DNA of 64,000 nt, taken from NCBI RefSeq assembly GCF_020099275.1, contig NZ_CP083646.1:620001-684000 (forward strand), in the 5' to 3' direction. Made by a program: the position numbers and the translations under genes. Shown piece after piece: positions 53,369 through 61,074 of the stretch. Source of the DNA: Corynebacterium falsenii (GTDB lineage Bacteria > Actinomycetota > Actinomycetes > Mycobacteriales > Mycobacteriaceae). The number at the start of each line of letters is the position of its first letter. The stretch's first letter is position 1. Under the pieces are notes generated by a model, which worked only from the letters and a program-made list of their open reading frames with translations, ran no database searches and was not told the origin of the DNA.

Positions 53369-53941
53369 GTGCTTCTTTCAGACCGTGACATCCGCGCCGC
53401 CATTGAATCGGGCGAACTTGCCATCGAACCTCACAGTGATGAGATGGTGCAGCCCTCGAGTATCGACGTGCGGCTGGACGGCCTGTTCCGGGTGTTCAAC
53501 AACTCTAAGTACACCCACATCGACCCGAAGCTCCCCCAAGAAGAACTCACCACGCTGGTGGAATGCCCCGATGACGAGGCCTTTATCCTCCACCCCGGTG
53601 AGTTCGTGCTCGGCGCAACGCTGGAGAAGTTCACCATCCCCGCTCACCTCGCGGGTCGCCTAGAAGGCAAGTCCTCCCTGGGGCGGCTGGGTCTGCTCAC
53701 GCACTCCACCGCGGGCTTCATTGACCCCGGCTTCAGCGGCCACATCACCCTAGAGCTGTCCAACACGGCGAACCTCCCGATCGCGCTCTACCCGGGCATG
53801 AAGGTCGGTCAGCTTGCTCTGTTCAAGATGACGAGCCCCGCCGAGTCCCCCTACGGGACCGGTTCGCTGGGCAGCAAGTACCAGGGCCAGCGCGGACCCA
53901 CCCCGTCCAAGGCCTACCTCAACTTCCGAAACAACACTTAG
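53369..53941 (+). CDS. dcd: dCTP deaminase (bifunctional DCD-DUT type likely)
   Basis: A 190-residue enzyme of the Dcd/Dut fold, same length as the M. tuberculosis enzyme, which both deaminates dCTP and hydrolyses dUTP to dUMP. Signatures are [11 protein letters not shown] (~29), the nucleotide-binding [13 protein letters not shown] (~105), HITLELSN with the catalytic Glu (~129) and a C-terminal TPSKAYLNF. It supplies dUMP for thymidylate. GTG 53369 is probably leaderless. The ABC-importer gene begins 12 nt after its stop. Confidence 0.95.
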   Translation: MLLSDRDIRAAIESGELAIEPHSDEMVQPSSIDVRLDGLFRVFNNSKYTHIDPKLPQEELTTLVECPDDEAFILHPGEFVLGATLEKFTIPAHLAGRLEGKSSLGRLGLLTHSTAGFIDPGFSGHITLELSNTANLPIALYPGMKVGQLALFKMTSPAESPYGTGSLGSKYQGQRGPTPSKAYLNFRNNT

Positions 53942-53953
53942 ATACCACTTATC

Positions 53954-54775
53954 GTGCCACAACCAGCAATTTCCTTTAACCACCTCACCGTCACCTACCC
54001 ACCCACCACCACGCCGGCCGTCAAGGACTTCAGCCTCGACGTGGCCGAAGGCACCACCACCGTACTGCTGGGATCGTCTGGTTGCGGCAAGACCACCCTG
54101 CTGCGCACCGTCAATCGCCTCGTGCAGCCCACCGAGGGCACGGTCTACGTCAACGGCGATGATGTTCGCACCCAAGACCCCGTGAAACTGCGCCGCTCCA
54201 TCGGTTACGTGCTGCAAAATGCGGGGCTGCTGCCACACAAGACCGTGGCAGACAATATCGCCAGCGTGCTGCGCCTCAACAAGGTTCCCAAGAATGAGGC
54301 CAAGGAGAGGGCTGCTCACACCGCCGACCTGGTGGGCCTGTCTCCAGAGATGCTGAACCGCTACCCGTCCCAGCTATCCGGAGGGCAGCAGCAGCGTGCT
54401 GGCGTCGCCCGAGCGCTAGCCGCCGATCCGGATATCCTCCTGATGGATGAGCCATTCGGCGCGGTCGATCCGATTGTGCGCCGTGGCCTGCAAGACCTCA
54501 TGTTGGATCTGCAGAAGCGGCTGAACAAAACGGTCGTGCTCGTCACCCACGATGTGTCTGAGGCCATGACCCTCGCCGACCATATCGTGCTGCTCAAGGA
54601 GGGCGCGCAGATCGCGCAGCAGGGCTCACCCAAGGATCTGGCGTTACACCCGGCCGACGAGTTCGTGCAAGACTTCCTGCAGGCCACCACTCGCGATCTC
54701 AAGGTCGTCAGCCAGGATGGCCGGGATGTGGTCGTGGATTCCCGCGGTGGCATTGTGGGTGTGCTTGATGAGTAG
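53954..54775 (+). CDS. ABC transporter ATP-binding protein, osmoprotectant (OpuCA/ProV-like)
   Basis: A 273-residue ATPase with Walker A GSSGCGKTT (~37), Q-loop YVLQNAG, signature LSGGQQQRAGVARALA (~142), Walker B ILLMDEPFGA (~162) and switch His in VTHD. It energises the import system formed with the next three genes, probably for glycine betaine, choline or related solutes. GTG 53954 is the start. Its end overlaps the first permease gene by 8 nt. A CBS domain, present in some ProV proteins, is missing: only ~45 residues follow the ATPase core. Confidence 0.92.
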   Translation: MPQPAISFNHLTVTYPPTTTPAVKDFSLDVAEGTTTVLLGSSGCGKTTLLRTVNRLVQPTEGTVYVNGDDVRTQDPVKLRRSIGYVLQNAGLLPHKTVADNIASVLRLNKVPKNEAKERAAHTADLVGLSPEMLNRYPSQLSGGQQQRAGVARALAADPDILLMDEPFGAVDPIVRRGLQDLMLDLQKRLNKTVVLVTHDVSEAMTLADHIVLLKEGAQIAQQGSPKDLALHPADEFVQDFLQATTRDLKVVSQDGRDVVVDSRGGIVGVLDE

Positions 54776-55457
54776 CCCCGCAAGCAGCTGGCTCAACACG
54801 TCCTGGATCTCGTCGAACACGCAGATGATCTGGAACCTCACGGTGGACCACATCAAGCTGGCCGTGCCGGTGATCGTCCTCGTGTTCTTCCTCTCGATCC
54901 CCATCGGCTACGCCGCCCACCGCGCCGGGTTGTCGAGGCGCTGGAAGCCCGCGCGCTCGGCCGTCATCGTGGCGACGGGCATTCTGTACGGCATTCCTTC
55001 GCTAGCGCTGTTCGTGGTGTTGCCGGTGATCCTGGGAACGTCCGTGCTGAGCCCGCTGAATGTAATCGTTGCCCTGCTGCTGTACGGCCTGGCGCTGCAG
55101 GTTCGTGTGGTTGCCGAGGCGTTCGACGCTGCCGATCCCACCGCTAAACTCGCCGCCACCGCCATTGGCTATTCGATGTGGCAGCGCTTCTGGCTGGTCG
55201 ACTTGCCACTGGCAGGCAACTCCATCGTGGCGGGCATGCGCGTGGTCGCTGCATCCACAATTTCCCTGATCTCAGTCGGCGCGCTGATTGGTGTGAGTTC
55301 CCTGGGCGATCTACTCACCGCCGGTTTCCAGCGCAGTTTCCCCACCCAGATTTTGGTGGGGATCGTCGGGATCGTGGTGCTAGCCATTGTGGCTGACATC
55401 GTGCTCGTCATCGCCGGTCGGTTGGCTATGCCGTGGCGGTCGAAGGTGGTGGCGTAA
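54768..55457 (+). CDS. ABC transporter permease, osmoprotectant type (first)
   Basis: A 229-residue permease with about six helices and the EAA-type loop (AFDAADPTAKLAATAIGYS, read in two parts, ~125) contacting the ATPase. The translated start at ATG 54768 overlaps the ATPase stop (8 nt). The next permease begins directly after its stop codon. Together they form a heterodimeric channel of the OpuBB/OpuBD type. Confidence 0.9.
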   Translation: MSSPASSWLNTSWISSNTQMIWNLTVDHIKLAVPVIVLVFFLSIPIGYAAHRAGLSRRWKPARSAVIVATGILYGIPSLALFVVLPVILGTSVLSPLNVIVALLLYGLALQVRVVAEAFDAADPTAKLAATAIGYSMWQRFWLVDLPLAGNSIVAGMRVVAASTISLISVGALIGVSSLGDLLTAGFQRSFPTQILVGIVGIVVLAIVADIVLVIAGRLAMPWRSKVVA

Positions 55458-56138
55458 ATGTTGTCCCAAACCATCTCCATGCTCACGGATCCGGCCTCGT
55501 GGACCGGTTCCGGTGGGTTCATCGCCCGCATCGTGGAACACCTGCAGATCAGCTTCATAGCCCTAGCTCTCTCGCTACTCATCGCGTTGCCGTTGGGCCT
55601 GGTTATCGGTCACACGGGCCGCGGGCGTGGCCTGATCGTCGGGACGTCCGGCGCCCTGCGCGCGATCCCGTCGCTCGGTCTACTGACGGCGCTGGCGCTG
55701 ATCATTCCCGGCGGCGTTGCCAACGCCATGATCCCGTCGCTCGTGGTCCTGGTGGTGCTTGGTATCCCACCGATCCTCGCTGGAACGTATTCGGGTATCG
55801 ACGCCATCCCGGCCCCCATCAAAGACGGCTCCACCACGATCGGATATTCCCCGCTGCAGGTATTGGGCAGGGTAGAGATCCCGCTGGCCATTCCGCAGAT
55901 CATCGATGGCATCCGGTCCTCGCTGCTACAAATCATCTCGACGGCGACCATTTGTGCCTACCTGGGCATCGGTGGCCTGGGTCGGTACTTGATCGACGGC
56001 CTGGCCACGCGAGACTACCCAGAGGTGTTGTCCGGTGCGGTAATTGTGATTGCAATTGTCCTATTTTTCGAGATACTCCTGGCGAGCCTCGGTAAGCTGG
56101 TGGCACCCAAGGGCTCGCGAGAGTCCAGCCACAACTAA
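55458..56138 (+). CDS. ABC transporter permease, osmoprotectant type (second)
   Basis: A 226-residue permease with about five to six helices; the conserved GTSGALRAIPSLGLL (~62) and GSTTIGYSPLQVLGRVEIP (~122) segments are typical of OpuBD-like subunits. It follows the first permease with no gap. The substrate-binding gene starts 34 nt further on. Confidence 0.9.
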   Translation: MLSQTISMLTDPASWTGSGGFIARIVEHLQISFIALALSLLIALPLGLVIGHTGRGRGLIVGTSGALRAIPSLGLLTALALIIPGGVANAMIPSLVVLVVLGIPPILAGTYSGIDAIPAPIKDGSTTIGYSPLQVLGRVEIPLAIPQIIDGIRSSLLQIISTATICAYLGIGGLGRYLIDGLATRDYPEVLSGAVIVIAIVLFFEILLASLGKLVAPKGSRESSHN

Positions 56139-56172
56139 TCGCGATACGCGAAGAGGACCACGGATATACCCC

Positions 56173-57180
56173 ATGATGACCACCAAGACCACCCATTCAA
56201 CAGGCTTGTTCGGATCGATGAGCACTAAGATCGCGGCGGTGGTGGCCACCACCGTGTTGGGGTCTACTGCCCTTGTCGCCTGCGGAGCCAACGAAGACCC
56301 AACGGCGACTAATGACGGGAATGACAGCACCGTCGCCGTGGGTTCTGCGAACTTCCCAGAGAGCGAGATAATCGGGCAGCTCTACACACAGGTGTTGCAG
56401 AACGCAGGCGTGAACGCCAACTTCCAGGGCGGCATCGGTGCTCGCGACGTGTACCTAGCTGCCCTGCAGAAGGGCAGCATTGACCTCGTCCCGGAATACT
56501 CCGGGAATGCTGCGCAGTACTACGCCAAGGGCAAGCCGGAAGAAGCTGACCTGGGTCCAGGCACCGAACCTAAGGAGGTGCTGTCGACCCTAGACAAGGT
56601 GCTCCCCGAAGGAATATCCGCGGGAGAGGCTGCCCCCGCTGAATCCCGCGACTCGTACCGCGTGATGCCGGACTTCGCCGCACAGCACCACCTCACCAGC
56701 CTGAGCGATCTGGCCGCTTTCGCCGAGAACAACACGATCAAGCTCGCCGGCAATCCGGAATTAGAGACCCGCCCCTACGGCCCCGAGGGGCTCGAAAAGG
56801 TCTACGACGTTCCCAAGAGCAAGATCGAGTTCCAGCCGATCAGTGATGGTGGCGGCCCACTGACCGTCAACGCCCTCAAGGACGGCACCGTCAACATGGC
56901 GGACATCTACACCACTTCCCCAGTGCTGGATCGCTCGGGTAACGAGGTCTCCGTGGTGGAGCTCAAGGACCCCAAGCGCCTGATCCTGGCTCAGCAGGTC
57001 ATCCCACTCATGCGGACCGATTCCCTCAACGACAAGGCCAAGGATGCGCTGAAGAAGGTTCAGGAAAAGCTCACCACCGATGACCTCAAGCAGATGAACC
57101 TGCGCAACTCCGGCAAGGAAAAAGCCGAGCCCAAGCAGATCGCCCACGACTGGCTGAAGGACAAGGGGCTGGTGAGCTAA
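56173..57180 (+). CDS. Osmoprotectant-type substrate-binding lipoprotein (OpuBC/ProX-like)
   Basis: A 335-residue lipoprotein: signal ending in ALVAC (Cys ~36) and a solute-binding domain with VAVGSANFPESEIIGQLY (~53) and LVPEYSGNAAQYY (~100), the quaternary-ammonium-binding family pattern. It delivers ligand to the two permeases. ATG 56173 (or the next codon) is the start. The four genes 53954-57180 form one operon. Confidence 0.92.
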   Translation: MMTTKTTHSTGLFGSMSTKIAAVVATTVLGSTALVACGANEDPTATNDGNDSTVAVGSANFPESEIIGQLYTQVLQNAGVNANFQGGIGARDVYLAALQKGSIDLVPEYSGNAAQYYAKGKPEEADLGPGTEPKEVLSTLDKVLPEGISAGEAAPAESRDSYRVMPDFAAQHHLTSLSDLAAFAENNTIKLAGNPELETRPYGPEGLEKVYDVPKSKIEFQPISDGGGPLTVNALKDGTVNMADIYTTSPVLDRSGNEVSVVELKDPKRLILAQQVIPLMRTDSLNDKAKDALKKVQEKLTTDDLKQMNLRNSGKEKAEPKQIAHDWLKDKGLVS

Positions 57181-57234
57181 AACATCACCTCCACGTAAAC
57201 CTCCGTTTACTTCGTTCGGGTAAGAATGAACCCT

Positions 57235-58617
57235 ATGCGTATGACAGTTTTCGGTACGGGGTATCTCGGTGCCACTCACGCGGCCTGCATGGCTGAGCTG
57301 GGGCACGAGGTACTGGGAGTAGACGTTGACGAGGCCAAGATCGAGGCCCTAGCAGCAGGGAGGGTTCCCTTCTTCGAACCCGGGCTCCCAGAGATTCTTC
57401 GCCGGAATATCGATAACGGCAGGCTCTCCTTCACCACCGATTACGACCGCGCCGCCGAGTTCGCGAACGTGCACTTCATCGGCGTGGGCACCCCTCAGCG
57501 CAAGGGTTCTTATGCCGCAGACACCACGTACGTCCACGCCGTGATCGAGCGGCTCGCCAGCGTGGTGGAGGGCGATCACCTCATCATCGGAAAATCCACC
57601 GTGCCCGTCGGGACAGCCACCGAGCTGCAGTCCCGGGCGGATGTGTTGCTAAGGGAGCGTGGTGGCGTCGAGAATTACGGCGAAGCCGACAAGCCCACTC
57701 CGACCATGACCGTGGTGTGGAACCCGGAGTTCCTCCGCGAGGGGCACGCGGTGAAGGACACGCTGCACCCAGATCGGATCGTGGTGGGCGTGCCGGACTA
57801 CCTGGCCGGCAGCGGCGAGGAACCGCAGAGTGTGGGCACGATTCGGGAGATTTATGCGTCTGCGCTGGGTGAAGGCACGCCCTTCCTCGTGATGGATCTG
57901 CCGACCGCGGAGCTGGTGAAGGTCTCGGCCAATGCGTTCTTGGCCACGAAGATCTCGTTCATCAACGCCGTCTCCGAAGTCTGCGAGGCCGCGGGTGCGG
58001 ATGTGACGGCGCTCGCCGATGCCATCGGGTTCGACGAGCGCATCGGTCGGAAGTTCCTCGGGGCCGGGCTCGGATTCGGCGGCGGCTGCCTGCCGAAGGA
58101 CATCCGCGCGTTTATGGCCCGGGCCGGTGAGCTGGGTGCGGACCAGGCGCTCACGTTCCTCCGCGAGGTCGACGCGATTAACATGCGGCGCCGCGAAAAG
58201 ACCGTGGACATGGCCAAGGACGCGCTGGGCGGCAGCCTGATCGGGCGCAACGTGACCGTGCTCGGCGCGGCGTTCAAGCCCAACAGCGACGATGTGCGCG
58301 ATTCGCCGGCGCTGAGCGTGGCCGGATCGCTCTCGCTCGCGGGCGCGACCGTGACGGTGTACGACCCCGAGGCGATGGACAATGCTGCGAAGCTATTCCC
58401 CACGCTGAACTACGCTGCCAGCACCGACGAGGCGCTGGCGGACGCCGAGCTGGTCATCGTGGCGACGGAGTGGAAAGAGTTCCAGAACCTCGATCCGACC
58501 CGCACGAAGCAGCTCGTCGCGGGCACCCCGAAGGTCCTCGATGGGCGGAACTGCCTGCCGCGTCAGGAGTGGATTAACGTGGGCTGGGAGTTCCTGGCGC
58601 TGGGGTTAGGCGCGTAG
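57235..58617 (+). CDS. ugd: UDP-glucose 6-dehydrogenase
   Basis: A 460-residue NAD-dependent enzyme oxidising UDP-glucose to UDP-glucuronate. It shows the Rossmann loop VFGTGYLG at the N-terminus, the catalytic Cys in GFGGGCLPKD (~283) and a third domain with FKPNSDDVRDSPAL (~346). In-frame ATGs occur at 57226, 57235 and 57241. 57235 is preferred because a TAAGAAT box ends 7 nt upstream (probably leaderless). The product could feed glycan or glycolipid synthesis. It ends only 9 nt from the convergent alaT stop. A dispersed repeat lies inside at 57661. Confidence 0.93.
   Translation: MRMTVFGTGYLGATHAACMAELGHEVLGVDVDEAKIEALAAGRVPFFEPGLPEILRRNIDNGRLSFTTDYDRAAEFANVHFIGVGTPQRKGSYAADTTYVHAVIERLASVVEGDHLIIGKSTVPVGTATELQSRADVLLRERGGVENYGEADKPTPTMTVVWNPEFLREGHAVKDTLHPDRIVVGVPDYLAGSGEEPQSVGTIREIYASALGEGTPFLVMDLPTAELVKVSANAFLATKISFINAVSEVCEAAGADVTALADAIGFDERIGRKFLGAGLGFGGGCLPKDIRAFMARAGELGADQALTFLREVDAINMRRREKTVDMAKDALGGSLIGRNVTVLGAAFKPNSDDVRDSPALSVAGSLSLAGATVTVYDPEAMDNAAKLFPTLNYAASTDEALADAELVIVATEWKEFQNLDPTRTKQLVAGTPKVLDGRNCLPRQEWINVGWEFLALGLGA
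57661..57670 (+). repeat. Dispersed GGTGGCGTCG element in ugd
   Basis: In-frame copy in a variable loop (RGGVENYGE); the tail AGAATTACGG is only partly A-rich. Confidence 0.6.
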
Positions 58618-58626
58618 CGCTTAGCC

Positions 58627-59871
58627 CTACTGCTTGTACGAGGCCAGGAAGTTGCCGAGGCGCTCGATGGCATCGGAGAGGTCACGCGACCACGGCAGCG
58701 TGACCACGCGGAAGTGATCCGGGGTGGGCCAGTTAAAGCCGGTGCCCTGCACGAGGTGGATCTTCTCGGCGCGCAGCAGGTCGAACATGAACTGCTCGTC
58801 GTCGTGAATATCATGCACGTTCGGATCCAGCCGGGGGAAGGCGTAGAGCGCACCCATGGGCTTCACGCAGCTCACGCCGGGGATCTCGTTGAGCTTCTCC
58901 CACGCCGTGTTGCGCTGCTCCAGCAGGCGACCGCCGGGAAGCACGAGGTCGTCGATGCTCTGGCGGCCAGAGATCGCCACCTGGATGGCGTGCTGTGCGG
59001 GAACGTTCGGGCAGAGGCGGGTGCCGGCGAGCACGTTGAGGCCTTCGATGAAGCCCTGCGCGTGCCCCTTCGGCCCGGTAATGACCATCCATCCGGAGCG
59101 GTAGCCCGCCACGCGGTAGGCCTTGGACAGGCCGTTGTAGGTGATGCACAGCAGGTCGGGTGCCAGGGAGGCGATGTTGATGTGCTTCGCGCCGTCGTAG
59201 AGGATCTTGTCGTAGATTTCGTCCGAGAGGATGAGAAGGGAGTGCTCGCGCGCCACATCCACGATCTGCTGCAGAACTTCCCGGGAGTACACCGCGCCGG
59301 TCGGGTTGTTCGGGTTGATGACCACGATCGCCTTGGTGCGCTCGGTGACCTTGGCCTTGATGTCCTCGATGGAGGGCATCCAGTCGTTTTCCTCATCGCA
59401 GAGGTAGTGCACGGGCCGGCCACCGGACAGGGAGGTGGAGGCCGTCCACAGGGGATAGTCCGGGGAGGGGATCAGCACCTCATCGCCGTCGTTGAGCAGC
59501 GCCTGCATGGTCATGGTGATGAGCTCGGATACACCGTTGCCCAGGTAGACGTCCTCCACGTCGAACGTGGGGAAATCCGGGATAACCTCGTAGCGGCTGA
59601 AGATCGCGCGGCGGGCGCTGATGATGCCCTTGGAGGTGGAGTAGCCCTGGGCGGTCGGAAGCGCGGCGATCATGTCGCGCATGATCACGTCTGGCGCCTC
59701 GAAGCCGAACACGGCGGGGTTGCCGGTGTTGAGCTTGAGGATGCGGTGGCCGTCCGCTTCCATCCGCTCGGCCTCGGTGTTCACCGGGCCGCGGATTTCG
59801 TAGAGGACGTTTTGCAGCTTCGTGGACTGATCCAGCGTGCGGAGCTCGCTGGGCCGTTTCGGGGTACTCAT
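58627..59871 (-). CDS. alaT: PLP-dependent aminotransferase, AlaT type
   Basis: A 414-residue class I/II aminotransferase, close to AlaT (alanine-forming, Rv0337c position). The PLP lysine is in TYNGLSKAYRVAGYRSGW (~244), NPNNPTGAVYS lies near 180 and LGNGVSEL near 107. It should exchange amino groups between glutamate and pyruvate. ATG 59871 with AGAAAGA upstream is the start; the frame above is a shadow of the next gene. Gene order dcd, ugd, alaT, Rv0338c-like parallels the mycobacterial chromosome with intervening genes missing. Confidence 0.92.
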   Translation of the reverse strand: MSTPKRPSELRTLDQSTKLQNVLYEIRGPVNTEAERMEADGHRILKLNTGNPAVFGFEAPDVIMRDMIAALPTAQGYSTSKGIISARRAIFSRYEVIPDFPTFDVEDVYLGNGVSELITMTMQALLNDGDEVLIPSPDYPLWTASTSLSGGRPVHYLCDEENDWMPSIEDIKAKVTERTKAIVVINPNNPTGAVYSREVLQQIVDVAREHSLLILSDEIYDKILYDGAKHINIASLAPDLLCITYNGLSKAYRVAGYRSGWMVITGPKGHAQGFIEGLNVLAGTRLCPNVPAQHAIQVAISGRQSIDDLVLPGGRLLEQRNTAWEKLNEIPGVSCVKPMGALYAFPRLDPNVHDIHDDEQFMFDLLRAEKIHLVQGTGFNWPTPDHFRVVTLPWSRDLSDAIERLGNFLASYKQ

Positions 59872-59923
59872 TCTTTCTATTGTGCCATCTTCACTACCCG
59901 TCAGTGCACTGATCCCACTTGCC

Positions 59924-60874
59924 CTACTGGTTGGTCGGGCCTCCAGTGGTGACGGGAGGTTGCTGCGCCGTGGGCTTGGCCGTTGGTTGCTGGGTGGGCT
60001 GAGATGTTGGCTGGGTCGGCGGCTCATTGGTGCCGGGGTTACCAGTTTCCGGCTGCGATGGTGCCTCAGACGGTGTTCCTGGCTGCTGCTCCACTGCGGA
60101 TTCCTCGGGAGTATCTTCGCTCGTGGTCCTGCTCGTTGCGCCTGAGCCACCGCTGGAACCGGATCCGGATTGCGAGCCCGATCCGGAGCCATAACCACCG
60201 CTAGAGCCGCCCGTGTCTCGACCACCGCGAAGTGCGTTCTCCTTATCGTCGTACTTACCGGTGGTGGTCGCTGCAGGGTAGGAGGGGGTCACCTGTGTCG
60301 CTTCTCCCACGCCACCGGTCGTGGTGGTCTTGGCGCTGCTCATGACGGCAAACGATACGATCGCGCTGAGGAGGGCGAGCACCAGCCCAACAGCCAGGAT
60401 CCAGGCCCAGACTGGCATGAAATCTCTGGCCTTCTTCCAGATCGAGGTATTCTCGCCGCCAGTCTCCTGAGCCGCAGCCTTGTCGCCGTCGGATTTTTCG
60501 CTGTCGGCCTTCTCACTGTCGGACGTATCGCCGGTCTGCGTGGAGCTCTTAGCGCCCTGTGTCTTGTCATCCGTCGCGTCGGAATCAGCAGTCTTGTCAG
60601 TCTTTTCAGACGTGGCGCCGTCGGTTGGCTTTTTGAGCGGGGAGGATTCTTCTTCCGCATTGACCGCAGGGATGACGGCCGTATCGGCACTGTCCAACGA
60701 GTCTCGACCGCCGGTAGAGAGCTTGTTCTCTCCGTTGTGAGGGACGTTGGCACCCTGAGATGTTGCCTGTGCGTCCTTGGTGTTGGACGACGGTGTTGCC
60801 TTCGCCGGGGGCTGGGCATCGGCGGAGCCGTTGGCGTTCGGTTGTCCACCTTGTGTGGAATCGTCAGCAGTCAT
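59924..60874 (-). CDS. Low-complexity single-pass membrane protein, unknown function
   Basis: A 316-residue protein. An acidic cytoplasmic part (~1-150, rich in Asp, Ser, Thr, Lys and Glu) is followed by one helix (WAWILAVGLVLALLSAIVSF, ~158-177). The outside part is rich in Ser, Gly, Thr and then Pro/Gln/Thr (repeated QPT and SQP). It has no recognisable domain, and both ends look disordered. Composition suits a wall-spanning stalk or spacer. It lies between alaT and the Rv0338c-like gene on the same strand. Confidence 0.68.
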   Translation of the reverse strand: MTADDSTQGGQPNANGSADAQPPAKATPSSNTKDAQATSQGANVPHNGENKLSTGGRDSLDSADTAVIPAVNAEEESSPLKKPTDGATSEKTDKTADSDATDDKTQGAKSSTQTGDTSDSEKADSEKSDGDKAAAQETGGENTSIWKKARDFMPVWAWILAVGLVLALLSAIVSFAVMSSAKTTTTGGVGEATQVTPSYPAATTTGKYDDKENALRGGRDTGGSSGGYGSGSGSQSGSGSSGGSGATSRTTSEDTPEESAVEQQPGTPSEAPSQPETGNPGTNEPPTQPTSQPTQQPTAKPTAQQPPVTTGGPTNQ

Positions 60875-61000
60875 GGAGCCAGTATGTACCTTCAGATAAC
60901 GAGCGAGGGGGGATTTCTGCGGATATTTCTACTGTAGTCAAGTAGCCCCCGATATCCCATGTGCCCTGTTCAGGGCGGGTCCCTTTTCTTTCCTCACCTT

Positions 61001-61042
61001 CGACGCCACAAGGCCCGGCACCTATCGGTGCCGGGCCTTGTG
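61001..61042 (-). terminator. Strong hairpin downstream of the Rv0338c-like gene, fused to a dispersed element
   Basis: A perfect 16-bp stem (61007-61022 and 61027-61042) with a 4-nt loop lies 33 nt past the stop codon. There is no T-run. The dispersed TGTGGCGTCG core (61001-61010, minus strand) overlaps the base of the stem. A homopolymer of ten G (61065-61074) touches the stop codon. Confidence 0.65.
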
Positions 61043-61074
61043 GGACCTCAGGGGGCGTTGCCCCGGGGGGGGGG

